This document shows, piece by piece, positions 9,940 through 20,390 of a stretch of 64,000 bases of DNA; position 1 is the stretch's first letter, and each line of letters starts with the position of its first letter. The stretch comes from Ichthyophis bannanicus (Eukaryota; Chordata; Amphibia; Gymnophiona; Ichthyophiidae). The translations under genes were made by a program, and so were the position numbers. The notes below the pieces were generated by a model. The model saw only the letters and a list, made by a program, of their open reading frames with translations, was not told the DNA's origin and searched no databases. The stretch spans positions 514,220,686 to 514,284,685 of the forward strand of contig CM066037.1 of assembly GCA_033557465.1 (NCBI GenBank), written 5' to 3'.

Positions 9940-10820
9940 AGGTGTGCATGGAGGGGAAATGTTCAAGCTGTCCATCCATTTTGGGACAGGTGGAGGGCGA
10001 TTTTATCCTGCTATCCTACCCCAGTACGGCCAATCAGAATCTGGGCACACAGCTGTAGCACTCAATTCTGATCCCGTGGGGGCTAGACATGCCCGCAAGA
10101 TCAGAATTGGGTCTACCGGCCCAGATGTGCAGGCTGTGGCCTGATTCTGATCGGCCGCACGCCCAGCAGATCTCTGGCTACCTCAGTCAGGCTCCTGAAT
10201 AGAGCCACAGTGCCATGGCTCTGTACTTGTATCATTTAAAGCTATCGCAACATGTAAATAGTTACCCTGTATGGTCCAAGTTCTAACTCCTGTTATAATG
10301 TAAACTCAAACAGTCTTGACTGCACTGAGCCCTCGTTGTTGAATGTAAACCGCACTGATAACAAATAGCGCGGTATATAAAAATTATTAAATAAATAAAT
10401 AAATAAATGGCTCTTTCTCCCCAGCCCAACCTCTGATTTGGCCTCCCATGGCCAGGGCTGGGTTGCAGGGCTCCCCCTGCATCCCCCACCTCTTTAAGGT
10501 CGCCAGGCTCCGCAGTCCCCCAATGTCCAGGGGAGCTTATTCTACCGCCTGAGTGGAATAAGTCCCCTATCTACCCGCCGACCTGGACATACAGGGCCGA
10601 CCTCAGAATTGGCCCTGTACATCCAGGGTCGCATTCCTGTCCACCACCTGTCCTCACTCCTCCCATGGTCCTCCCCTTCCCACCCATGAACATAGCTCCC
10701 CTCACAAATCTGCAGGACATGTGGGGAGCTCTATCGCCAGCAGCACAAACCTGACGTTTAGCGGGTCTGAACATCCAGATCGGACATCCAAACTTGCTAA
10801 ACTAGGATCAGAATGACCCC
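9940..10820 (+). mobile_element. Hairpin-rich DNA element, split by an L2 tail
   Basis: The body shares several segments, in reverse orientation, with 29385-30010: an ACATACAGGGYCGA hairpin arm, AATAAGTCCCCT, and TCAGGCTCCTGAAT. One hairpin has the arms GACCTGGACATACAGGGCC and a matching complement at about 10578-10632. An L2-like 3' tail (10245-10412) interrupts it. No ORF resembles a transposase. The class is uncertain; candidates are a non-autonomous TIR transposon or another hairpin-bearing element. Confidence 0.5.
10245..10412 (+). mobile_element. L2-like 3' tail inside hairpin element
   Basis: GAATGTAAACCGCACTG, then AGCGCGGTATATAAAAATT and an AAATAAATAAATAAATAAA run. GGCTC-containing host sequence (CATGGCTCT upstream, AATGGCTCT downstream) borders both ends, suggesting a short target duplication. 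Confidence 0.7.
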
Positions 10821-10874
10821 CACTCTGAATATGCTTTACCTGTAGACTTTCTGTCTGATTCTAAAGCGAAAATT

Positions 10875-11110
10875 ACATTTATTTACTAATTGAAAGATTT
10901 GGTATACCGCTATAGGCACCACAGTAGTTTACAATAAAATCAACCATTAACGAGATAAAAAAGGAAAAAGATAAAAATCGATAAGGTTAGATGTGAATAG
11001 CACAACATAATCAATTCAGTAGAAACAAATAAAACTGCAGACATTGGGATAAAAAAAGAGCCAAACCTGCATTAAAGTAAGTTCTTTTAAAGAGCCACAT
11101 TTTCACCATT
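10875..11110 (-). mobile_element. LINE 3' end (reverse), L2-like
   Basis: The plus strand shows TTTGGTATACCGCTATAGG and AGTAGTTTACAATAAAATC, the complement of a GTAAAC...GCGGTATA tail, followed by A-rich UTR sequence. Coding sequence is not recognisable. Confidence 0.5.
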
Positions 11111-11764
11111 TCAAACTTGCTATGGGTATGCATTGTGTATGGAAACTAGCACTTGTTTTTTTCCAAATAAAAAGGGCAAGTTTATAATAGTTTTTCAAGT
11201 TTTAAATGAGGTCTTTTATACAATTGTAGAGCCATAAACATGCACAAAACTCACCCATACCTCTACATGGACCCGGTATTGATGTCCTCACTGTTGGTAC
11301 AGACATAGAATACATGTGCACATTTACGTCATCGGCGACGCAGATATACATTTGTGTACCTAAGGCATGTAATTACATTTAGATGTGCCCTGTTATAAAA
11401 TTATCCCATTAAGGCTAAAAGTGCACGTATGTGGAAGAATGTGTAACTTTAGCCACATTCATGGCGGCCATTTTCAGACAGCTGGATAAATGTTTAAAAT
11501 CTTAGTATTGACGTTTAAAATTTTGAGAGAGGGTGGGGTGAGTTATTTGCAGTGGTACTGTTTGGGCCATACGTTAATATCTAGTCAAGGGAGTCTGTTG
11601 TTAATCCTGGATCATCGTGAAGTACAATAGCAGACGTGGAGGAGACGAGCATTTAAGACCACAGCTCCACTGTGGTCCCTTGGGCTGAGGCAGGAATTGG
11701 ATAAGACACTTTCCTTTTCCCTAGTTAGATGGTTAGAAGGGGCCCTAGAGATGGAACCCCTTTC

Positions 11765-11915
11765 CCCCTTGTTTTATCCCTGTCTACAACTTCTGTGTTG
11801 TCTGTCTTGACTAGATTGTAAGCTCTGATGAGCAGGGACTGTCTCTTACATGTCTGTGCAGTTCTGCGTACGACTTGTAGCGCTATACAAATGCTCAGTA
11901 GTAATAGTAGGTGGG
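11765..11915 (+). mobile_element. L2 3' UTR terminus
   Basis: CTTGACTAGATTGTAAGC, GATGAGCAGGGACTGTCTC, GTAGCGCTATACAAATGC and a short TAGTAATAGTAG end form the characteristic terminus of the L2 family whose longest copy is at 44050-46378. Confidence 0.8.
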
Positions 11916-12044
11916 AGAAATGGGTTGACAGACTTTTTAGATTGTACTTCTGAGTTTGTATGGATGTAAATCACATAGAATGTTTGCCTATTTATGGTAT
12001 ATATATATGATTTTAAATAAAAAATAATAAAGATTTACCCAGTT

Positions 12045-12395
12045 AAAAGCTGGCTTTAGCCACCCACATCTTTTGAATATGGACTAATGCTAATGCTAGC
12101 ATGCGTACTAAAGCGCAGAGCGGGTGTGCGGCACACATTGCATTTAACGCAGGGGAACATATCGCGCACCATCAATGTTGGAATTATCATGTCACCTCAA
12201 TGGGTGGCGTTAGGTGCTTCTGCAGTAATTGTGCCGTGCGTATGCATCCTCATGGTAACTGCCAGGAACATACTGGCCACACCCCCAACAGTTACCGTAG
12301 AGGTTTTGCAGTTAACGCACAGTAGTTTTAGCGCCAAATGCACATTTGGTGCAAAAAACATGAGACACTTTGGCAAAAGGCCCCCTTGTTTGTTG
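12045..12395. mobile_element. Decayed Harbinger-like MITE
   Basis: The sequence is rich in GCGTTA/TAACGC motifs and ends near GGCAAAAGGCCCCC, matching the inverted termini of the Harbinger-like elements elsewhere (for example 46460). Overlapping short plus-strand ORFs cross it without any transposase motif. The ends are too decayed to define a target duplication. Confidence 0.45.
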
Positions 12396-13330
12396 TAATT
12401 ACCATCTGAATTACTTAAAGGAAAAATAAACTAGCACAGTTGCTTTCACCGTAGGCTATTCAGACTGAGCGGAAGAGAACTCCGTGTGAAAGTAGGAATT
12501 TTTTTCATGAATACCTCTTACACAGTAAGAAATAAAGATAATAAAACATAAACAATGAAAACAATATGGTATGATAGCAAGGCATACGAGCAACTAAAAT
12601 AAAGCAATCTTAATTGGTGTTATGGTCTGAACATAGCTACGGCAGATGCCGAGTGCTGAAGTACTGAATAACCTGAGAATTAGTATTGGTAGCAAAAAAA
12701 AAAAAAATGCTATTCACTCTGCAGTATTCTTACTTTGGAAAATTTATCCAAAACAGAGTGATGACTCACTGAGATACTGACAGGCAAGGCCGGATTTTAG
12801 ACAAATTAGGGCTGTAATTTACGGCACAATAGAGCAGACGACAGTAGCATGTGCAGTCCAAGTGCTTTACATTTCTTTTCTATAAGTAATAGTAGAGAAA
12901 AACACAATGACAATGACATAGGCACACGTAGTGACTCATCGGATAGCTTTAAGTTAAATTTTCTCTGAATAAAATGCGTTGATTTTAAGCCACCTGCATC
13001 TCAGTCTGACTGTGGTGGCAGGACATAGCCAATTGTTGCAAGTCTTTTGCTGGGAACCAGACAGGCTTACAAATGAATTTGATAAGTTTTATTATATTAG
13101 GAAAGTGATGCCACTTTGAAGTACTGAGTATTTTGTGATTCTAATTATTTTTCCTCATCGCCAAGAATTTAACAGAGAACGCCATTAGATTACAGCTAAT
13201 TCCCATTTATCAAACTTGTAATGGCTTTGTGTCACATTGAATACAGTTTTTCCCTTTCTGGTCTGGTAAATACATTTTCTATGCTTCTTGTGATGTGTAG
13301 TTCCATGTTTACACAACCTTTATTTCTATT
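12396..13330. other. Unique AT-rich DNA, candidate conserved non-coding
   Basis: No gene or repeat is visible. The part from about 13080 to 13260 has a balanced, non-repetitive composition with TAAT-type motifs (GATTCTAATTATTTTTCC, AGATTACAGCTAATTCCC). It resembles vertebrate enhancer-like conserved DNA by texture only. The BovB LINE inserted immediately downstream. Confidence 0.35.
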
Positions 13331-13342
13331 ATTCCTTTTGTC
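13331..13342. repeat. Target-site duplication, left, of BovB LINE
   Basis: ATTCCTTTTGTC here recurs exactly at 18975-18986, directly after the CAA-repeat end of the LINE. It defines both ends of the 13343-18974 insertion. Confidence 0.8.
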
Positions 13343-13656
13343 CTTGGTTTGCAGCTTGTCGTGCTATGAGGGCTTGTGTGCATCAGTGATGCTGAGAGCT
13401 AAACTATCGGTAGTTTAACTACTGGCAGGGTCTCCCAAGATGGACAGGTCTCAGCTGAGGTGTAAGACTAAGACAAACCACCCATCTGGGCAGCAGCAGA
13501 ATGGGATAGTGTTGACGGCGGAGGATCACATTTCTGTGACAAAACGGCAACAACACCAAACTTAAACTGCGCAGAAGAAAGGCCCGGCAATCTACTTCTG
13601 TATCTTGTCATGAAAACCCAATTGATAGTTACAACAAAACAAATTGTGCTATAGTC

Positions 13657-14643
13657 ATGGAAGATGAGACCCCCAGGTCGGAAGGCACTCAACTAGCTAC
13701 TGGGGAAGAGCTGAAGACTTTTCAGAGTAAAGCCAGCATTTATGATGTGGTTGGATCAAAGTCCTCGGGACGTCTGACTGCTGATGTAGCTTCGCATGAA
13801 ATGAGAGTCAGAAACTGTAAAGATGTCTTACACATTGGAACATGGAACGTACGAAGCATGAACCAAGGGAAGTTGGAGGTGGTCAAGAATGAAATGGAAC
13901 GTGTACAACTTGATCTGTTGGGTGTCAGCGAACTGAAATGGACTGGCATCGGGCACTTTGCATCAGATGATCACATGGTCTACTATGCTGGAAATGAAAG
14001 ACAAAGAAGAAATGGTGTTGCATTTATAATAAAGAAGAAACTTGCAAGCACTGTAATGAAATACAATGCAGTCAGTGAACGCTTTACCTCTATTTGTCTA
14101 CGAGGATTGCCTATCAACACAACTATAATTCAAATATATGTCCCAACAACAGCTGCAGAAGAGAATGAAATTGAAGAGTTCTATGAACAAGTGCAAGCTG
14201 AAATTGACAGAACATGCAAACAGGATATCCTGATAATCATGGGTGACTGGAACGCAAAAGTTGTCAACAAAGAAGAAGGCAAAATAGTTGGAAAATATGG
14301 ACTTGGCAACAGAAATGAAGCTGGAGAAAGACTGATAGAATTCTGCAAGACCAACGATCTATTCATCTCAAACATCTTCCAGCAACACAAGCGGCGACTC
14401 TACACATGGACTTCACCCAATGGATTGTATAAAAATCAAATTGACTACATCTGTGGAAGTCAACGATGGAAAAGCTCTGTAACATCAACAAAGACAAAAC
14501 CTGGAGCTGACTGTGATACAGATCATCAACTACTAGTATGCAAACTCAAGCTAAAATTGAAAAAGAGCAAACCACTCATGAATGCAGCAAAATATGACCT
14601 TGAGATTATACCACTGGAATTTAAAGACCACCTGCAAAATTGA
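13657..14643 (+). CDS. BovB endonuclease and start of RT polyprotein
   Basis: A 328-residue frame holding the endonuclease that nicks target DNA to prime reverse transcription. Motifs in order: HIGTWNVRSM (about residue 60), the SELKW glutamate, GDWNAK (about 195), QIDYICGSQRW, and the terminal D-T-D-H catalytic histidine motif near residue 289. The frame ends at TGA (14641-14643), but homologous protein continues directly in the same frame beyond it, so this stop is a mutation and not the natural end. The start ATG at 13657 is the first in frame; the preceding 300 bp act as leader. Confidence 0.85.
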   Translation: MEDETPRSEGTQLATGEELKTFQSKASIYDVVGSKSSGRLTADVASHEMRVRNCKDVLHIGTWNVRSMNQGKLEVVKNEMERVQLDLLGVSELKWTGIGHFASDDHMVYYAGNERQRRNGVAFIIKKKLASTVMKYNAVSERFTSICLRGLPINTTIIQIYVPTTAAEENEIEEFYEQVQAEIDRTCKQDILIIMGDWNAKVVNKEEGKIVGKYGLGNRNEAGERLIEFCKTNDLFISNIFQQHKRRLYTWTSPNGLYKNQIDYICGSQRWKSSVTSTKTKPGADCDTDHQLLVCKLKLKLKKSKPLMNAAKYDLEIIPLEFKDHLQN

Positions 14644-14706
14644 TTTGCTGCTTTAGATACAAATGACAGAGCTCCAGAAGAGTTACGGAATGACTTCAAG
14701 AAGGTT

Positions 14707-15516
14707 GTGTTGGAAAAAAGCGAGAAGTCTATACAAAGGGTGAAAAAGCAAAAACGGCCAAAATTGATGATGGAAGAAACTCTGAAAATTGCCCAGAAAC
14801 GCAGAGAAGCTAAAGCCAGAAGAGAAAGAAAGACAATTGCAGAACTCAGAGATTTCCAACGTGCAGCAAGACAGGACAAGGAAAAGTACTACAATGACAC
14901 ATGCAAGGAAATAGAAGCAGAAACTATTAGAGGAAGAAAAAGAGCGGCTTTCCTAAAGCTACGAGAGTTAAAGAAAAAGTTCCAGCCTCGAATTGGAATG
15001 TTACAAGATGCTCAAGGTTCTATGTTGAATGATGCTGAGAAGATCAAGAAAAGGTGGAAGGACTATACAGAGGTTTTATATGATAAAAATCAAGTGGACC
15101 AACAACCGTTTCAACCTGTACCTTTTGATCAGGAACCATTGGTAATGAAAGAAAAAGTTGAAGCAGCATTGAAAGCCTTATCAAAGAACAAAGCACCAGG
15201 CCTTGATAGCATTCCCATAGAAGTATTACAGCAATCTGATGCAGCTGTTACCGTACTTACAAGGCTCTGCCAAGAAATATGGAAGACAACATCATGGCCA
15301 ACTGACTGGAAAAGATCTGTGTTTATACCAATACTAAAGAAAGGTGATCCAACTGACTGTGGAAATTATCGCATAATTGTTCTGATCCCACATGCCAGCA
15401 AGAATCTTCTGAAGATTATTCAAAAGAGACTACAACCATCCCCGTTACAAGAACTACCTGAAGTGCAAGCAGTGTTCAGGAAGGGCGAGGAACGAGAGAC
15501 ATCATTGCGGATGTGA
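14707..15516 (+). pseudogene. BovB RT, N-terminal half
   Basis: Same frame as the endonuclease. A basic linker (KSEKSIQRVKKQKRPK) leads to RT motifs: KKRWKDYTE, NKAPGLDSIPIEVL (fingers), and WPTDWKRSVFIPILKKGD with a degraded NYRIIVLIPHASK. A frameshift near 15480 takes the reading out of frame; the expected CFID-x-SKAFD palm motif is in another frame at about 15560-15590 with an in-frame TAG. The ORF1-only L1 inserted after 15645 separates this from the catalytic palm. Confidence 0.8.
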
Positions 15517-15625
15517 GATGGATCCTTGAAAAGACTAAAGAATACCAAAAGGATATCTATTTGTGCTTTATCGACTAGAGCAAGGCTTTTGACTGTGTAA
15601 GCCATGAGAAACTCTGGGCCACATT

Positions 15626-15645
15626 AAGAAGCATGGGTATACCAG
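15626..15645. repeat. Target-site duplication, left, of nested L1-like element
   Basis: AAGAAGCATGGGTATACCAG here and AAGAAGCATGAGTATACCAG at 17935-17954 differ at one base in 20. A long duplication after a poly(A) tail is typical of L1-type target-primed insertion. Confidence 0.9.
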
Positions 15646-15646
15646 G

Positions 15647-16016
15647 GGAGCAAGCAGAGAAACGCCGAAGGAGTTGGGAGTTGGAGACCTGCTTCGGGAC
15701 TGCTGTTGATTTTGCCTGTGTGTGCAGAGTTTCCCTGTGCCTGGGAGGATCGGGCAGGCACGCCCGGGGCACCCTCATACCCGGCGGGGTCCGTGAGCCC
15801 TTTAAACATCCAGTCTCTGGGACTGCTCTTTGGAGCAAGCAGAGAAACACCGAAGGAGTTGGGAGTTGGAGACCTGCTTCGGGACTGCTGCTGATTTTGC
15901 CTGTGTGTGCAGAGTTTCCCTGTGCCTGGGAGGATTGGGCAGGTGCGCCCGGGGCACCCTCATACCCCACGGGGTCCTTTTTGTCTTTTTATTTATTTCC
16001 TTTTCTTTTTTGACCG
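15647..16016 (+). promoter_or_regulatory. Tandem 185-bp 5' UTR monomers (2 copies)
   Basis: Both units begin GGAGCAAGCAGAGAAAC and contain GGAGACCTGCTTCGGGACTG and CTGTGCCTGGGAGG; the second ends in a pyrimidine-rich stretch. They lie at the extreme 5' end of an L1-like element, where mouse L1 elements carry monomeric promoters. Promoter activity is inferred from position only. Confidence 0.6.
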
Positions 16017-16147
16017 CGGAGCGTGTCCGCGAGGCGTGGCTCGAAGGGGCGTGGTCAAAGGGGCAGGTTTGTCCCCTTTGGTGCCCCTTCAGCGCCACAG
16101 CGGCGTCTGCGGGGGTTCCCTTGCCGTTTGTCCATTGGTGTTTTGCT

Positions 16148-17116
16148 ATGGGGAAGCGGAAGGCTAAGGGAACGAATAAAGGCCAGGAGAGTAGCTCCGG
16201 GAGCAAACCGGTGGGCCCTCTTGACAAGCATTTTGCTCCCGTTCCCCCTCTAGCACAGTCCTCCCCAGACGGGGTCTCTCTCAGTTCTGGAGGGAGAACC
16301 CCGCCTCCCCTACCTGTGCCGTTTCAATTGCTATCTGCCTCTGGAGAATCTTCAGAAATTGCAAGTATCTCTAAAATCCCCACTGTTTTTCCTACACCGG
16401 TGTCATTTTCTGAATTGGGAAGTTTATCTGAGTTATCACCTAAACCCCCAGACGCTGAGATTTCCTTGAAAGATATTTGGAGTGCATTGGTTTCTATTGA
16501 TAAGAAAATGTCTTTTACCTTGAATGCGTTAGCTACCTTTTCTCAGGAGGCTGTCATATCTTTTCGGCAACTCGATGAGAAAATTACCTTAACTGATAGA
16601 GCTGTGGGGAAGGTGAGTTCTCAGGTAAACCTGCTCACTGTGGCTAATACTGCCGGGGTTAAAAACTTTATGGTGTTATATTCTAAGATGGAAGCCCTTG
16701 AAAATTCACATCGATCTTGTAATCTTCGCTTTTTAAATTTTCCACATACCTCATTGTTATCTGCTAGGATTTTGTTGGATAAATATTTCAAGGAAATCTT
16801 GAATATTCAGGATCCCATCGTAATTTCTCATGCCTATTACCTTCCTGCTAGTACAAAGAATATTAATCCGATTGAAGGGGATTTAAATGAGATTGTTCCT
16901 ACTATCTCTAATTTGACCGCTTTTTTAGAAGATTCTTCAGACACAATTACCTCTCGTTCTACCTTATTAGTTACAATACCTTCTATTGAACTTAAGCAGT
17001 GTATTTTACGTGTTTCTTTAAAGTTAAAACGGCAAAATTTTGTGGGCAATCTATTAACATTTTTCCTGACGTTTCTCGTGAGACGCAGCTTAGAAGATGT
17101 CAGTTCTTGCAGTTAA
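16148..17116 (+). pseudogene. L1-like ORF1 protein (nucleic-acid-binding), interrupted
   Basis: The ATG at 16148 (MGKRKAKG) starts a basic, Pro/Ser-rich N-terminus, followed by a coiled-coil-like region (about residues 110-190) and an RRM-like region (SCNLRFLNFPHTSLLSAR). ORF1 proteins of L1 trimerise through the coiled coil and coat element RNA. A frameshift near 17030 moves the C-terminal domain ([15 protein letters not shown], then [13 protein letters not shown]) into the next frame. The same domain is in frame in the 35248-36432 copy. The last residues (FVFVEVSQLERLVL) resume after the CR1 insertion at 17641. Upstream in-frame codons from 15830 belong to the 5' UTR. Confidence 0.75.
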
Positions 17117-17189
17117 AGCCTAAAGTTTTGGTGCTGGGAGCGACGTTCTTTCTATGCTTTCCATGCAAATGTCTTGTGAATTATGAAGG

Positions 17190-17640
17190 AGATATGATAG
17201 AAGTCTATAAATTAATGAACGGAGTGGAATGGGTAAACGTAGATCGATTGTTTACCTTATCAGAATATAGAAAGACTAGGGGACATGCAATGAAGCTACA
17301 GGGTAAACTATTTAAGACTAATAAAAGAAAATATTTTTTCACTCAACGTGTAATCAAACTCTGGAATTTGTTACCGGAGGATGTAGTAAAGGCTGTTAGT
17401 GTAGCTGGGTTTAAAAAAGGTTTGGACAAGTTCCTGGAGGAAAGGTCCATAAACCATTATTAATAAGTGACCGAAGATATCAATGCTTGACCCAGTACAA
17501 GCATTGTGGAACTTGTGTCTCTTGGGAAAACTGCTAGGTACATATGACCTAGATTGGCCACTGTTGGAAACAGAATACTGGACTTGATGGACCTTGGTCT
17601 GACCCAGTATGGCATATCTTATGTTCTTATGTTCTTATGA
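17190..17640 (+). mobile_element. 5'-truncated CR1 inserted in L1 ORF1
   Basis: Starts abruptly at the CR1 RT C-terminal motif [14 protein letters not shown] and runs to [17 protein letters not shown], stop, 3' UTR and TTATGTTCTTATG. It is very similar to the end of the CR1 at 21742-23408. The L1-like ORF1 reading continues on both sides, so this CR1 landed after the L1-like element. That gives a three-level nest: BovB, then ORF1-only L1, then CR1. Confidence 0.9.
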
Positions 17641-18010
17641 GATTCTTTTGTTTTTGTAGAGGTTTCACAATTGGAGAGACTTGTTTTGGATCACTCCACT
17701 GCAACAGTAGGGGACTGATTCTGGGATGTGATGTATCCTTCATCACTTGTTGGCTAATGCCATATTGGCCTTGTTTTCTTGTAATAGTTACTTTGTTATT
17801 CCTGCTTGTATCTCTTGATGTGGACGTCATCCGAGTTTCATTGGTGTTTTGATTGGTGTACTTTGCATTTAATGATTTACTTTGTTATGTTTATCGAATT
17901 GTAATTCTATTTTGAAAATCAAATTTAAAAAAAAAAGAAGCATGAGTATACCAGAACACCTGATCGTTCTCTTGCACAATCTGTACATTGATCAAGAAGC
18001 AACAGTTTGA

Positions 18011-18960
18011 ATGGAACAAGGAGAAAAAGAATGGTTTAAAATAAGCAAAGGTGTAAGACAAGGCTGCATACTTTCCCCTTACCTGTTTAATTTATGTGCA
18101 GAACAAATCATCAGAGAAACAGGATGGTATGAAGACAACAGAGGTGTGAAGATTGGTGGAAGACTCATCAACAAACTTCGCTATGCTGATGATACCACAT
18201 TACTGGCGGAAAGTGAAGATCATCTGAAACATTTGCTTCTCACGATCAAAGAACATAGTCTCAAAATGGGCCTGCACATTAATGTAAAGAAGGCAAAGAT
18301 AATGACAACTGGCATAATCAACAGGTTCATCGTTGAAGGAGAAGAAATTGAAATCGTGAACAACTTTAACCTACTTGGATCAACTATCAATAAAGAAGCA
18401 ACAAGCAGTCAAGAAATCAGACGATGCATTGCTCTTGGCAGAATGGCTATGAAAGACCTAGATAAGATTCTCAAGAGCAGAGATGTCTCTCTCCATACAA
18501 AGATTTGTCTTGTTCAAGCCATGGTATTTTCAACAACATCATATGGATGTGAAAGCTGGACAGTGAAAAAGATAGACAGAAAGAAAATTGATGCCTTTGA
18601 ATTATGGTGCTGGAAGCGAATACTGTGTATACCATGGACTGCCTGAAGAACAAACCAGTCGGTACTAGAGGAGATCAAACCTAAGCTTTCTTTAGAAGCT
18701 CAGATGACAAGACTTCGACTTTCATACTTTGGACACATCATGCGATGAGAGAGATCATTAGAGAAAGACATCATGCTTGGCAAGATAGAAGGTCAATGCA
18801 AAAGAGGAAAGCCAGCAATGAGATGGATCGATACAATAACAGCAGCTATGGGTACCAGTCTTTCAACAATGAGCCGCCTGACTGAAGACCAAACACAATT
18901 TAGGATAGCTATCCAGAGGGTTGCCATGAGTCGACTTAGACTCGACGGCACTTAACAACA
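18011..18960 (+). pseudogene. BovB RT, palm to C-terminus
   Basis: Continuation of the BovB RT after the nested insertion. Motifs: WFKISKGVRQGCILSPYLFN, the catalytic LRYADDTTLL (about 18177), LGSTINKEATSSQEI, and the C-terminal CESWTVKK and WCWKRIL. A TGA separates this from the preceding residues at 18008. Another lies at 18644-18646, after which homologous sequence continues (SYFGHIMR, stop, then GKIEGQCKRGKPAMRWID) to the natural end near 18955. At least three nonsense changes make it non-functional. Confidence 0.85.
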
Positions 18961-18974
18961 ACAACAACAACAAC

Positions 18975-20390
18975 ATTCCTTTTGTCTTGTGACATTCAGG
19001 ATATATCTGCATTTTAAGGAAAGAAAGAATTATTTTTTTTTCTCTAAGCTTTGTTTTTGAACATACACTGCATTCAAACCTAATAGAAGACTTTTTATAG
19101 CTGGCTAGAAGTCCTGGCCAATCCAAATCTGTTCATAGGGGGCAAACAGCCTTGCTTGGACTTCAATTTAGATCATCTCCCAATAAATCTAAAATGACAA
19201 AGGGGTATGTTTACTAAACCGCAGTAGTGGACTCCGTGCGATATCGGAGCCACGGCCCCATTGAGGTTGGTGGCATCTTATGGACTATCCAATTTATCAA
19301 GGCAATCTTTTTGAGGATGGCTGATGAGCTAGTCTCTTGCTCTTTAAAGCTCATGCCTCAGTAAAATAAAAAGACAGATACCAGGAAGTCAAAAGAAACT
19401 CTCAATGAAATGAAGGGATCCTTATTTTTTTTTTTATTCTCCTGGATGAAAATGGCTAGGCAAAAAAATGTAAAAATTTACTCAGAGGTAAATCAAGACC
19501 CGGTGAACATGGCTTCTAGTTCACAGAGTGGTTACCCTAGAACTAGACTCATGTGGCTTCATATAGGTAAATAAGATCCATTGAGAATCAATGTAGGTTG
19601 AATCTGAGCAATGGAAATGGACTTCATATGTGAAGTTACATCCTGCTAATAAAATCTGAAGCTATTCATTCGCCTAGGCATAGTTTTGAATAATACGTAT
19701 ATTTCTCTACATGGTCATTAAGAGAGGTAGTTCCAGGGAATAATGCATGGTTTTGCCAAATAACATGCATTAAAGGACACAATTGTGTATTATTTCTCTT
19801 AACACACACATTTTTATCTCAATGTATGTTAACTAATGAGATGCAAAGCATGTAAATGCATGAAAAGTATTTCATTATCATGCAAAGAAAATAACATAGC
19901 TTGAATGTAACCTTGCAAGCTACGTTATTCATGGAAGGTAATGCCAGCTTTGATGTGGCATGATCTTTCCTCTCCAGGAGCATCAGGCTACTAATATGTG
20001 GCCTAATTCTCCTGGGGAGCCTCTTGAAGGGGCTGGAGCTAGATGGTATAATCTGCCCACCACCCATATCCCTTCAAAACCCCTTCAAAAGCAGATCATC
20101 TCTAAAATCGCCTTTTGGAAGAAGATCCCTTTTTTTTCAGCTTGTTCCCCAGTGGAGTACTGTGAGACTACCACTGGAAGGCTTTGGGCGCCATTTGAAA
20201 TGGGGAACGAATGATTGGGGAAACACCAGGGAGACCCTTAGTAGGTGCTGGAGATTGGGGTCTACTTTCAAAGGGGGTTTCAGGGAAATCTATTTCTAAA
20301 GGGAGATTTGGGGGAGGTTAAGCATTGAGGGATCAGGGAGTAGGGGGTTATGTTCTCACCATAAGAGACAGCATGCCCACAGTTGGTGTT
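18975..20390. other. Unique DNA with a Harbinger-like end at ~19200
   Basis: Mostly non-repetitive and non-coding. At 19200-19265, GGGGTATGTTTACTAAACCG followed by GC-rich sequence matches the left terminus of the 23648 element, but no right end follows within range, so it is a fragment. The short ORFs at 19819-20299 show no recognisable motif. Confidence 0.4.

Larger units (their letters stand above)
15646..17934 (+). mobile_element. ORF1-only L1-like element (HAL1-like organisation)
   Basis: Bounded by a 20-bp target duplication and ending in a run of A. Contents in order: two 185-bp tandem 5' monomers (starts at 15647 and 15832), a pyrimidine-rich and GC-rich leader, ORF1 (16148 onward), a CR1 insertion (17190-17640), the ORF1 C-terminus to TGA at 17716-17718, then only ~215 bp of 3' UTR and poly(A). 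ORF2 (endonuclease/RT) is absent although both ends of the element are present. The copy at 35005-37317 has the same layout. This is the organisation of mammalian half-L1 elements, which depend on L1 proteins supplied in trans. Confidence 0.75.
13343..18974 (+). mobile_element. Full-length RTE/BovB-type LINE, interrupted
   Basis: Removing the nested 2.3-kb insertion (15646-17934 plus one copy of its duplication) leaves about 3.3 kb, the expected size for a full BovB-type RTE. It has a 5' leader, an apurinic-type endonuclease, a reverse transcriptase and a short 3' end of CAA repeats (18954-18974). A 12-bp target duplication flanks it. It is the best-preserved RTE here; two other copies are at 30060-33480 and 48240-56500. 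Several stops and one frameshift make it inactive. Confidence 0.9.

Noticed and set aside
15633..16013. ORFs spanning the tandem 185-bp units
   Set aside because: They lie in the 5' UTR monomers upstream of the conserved MGKRKAKG start of ORF1.
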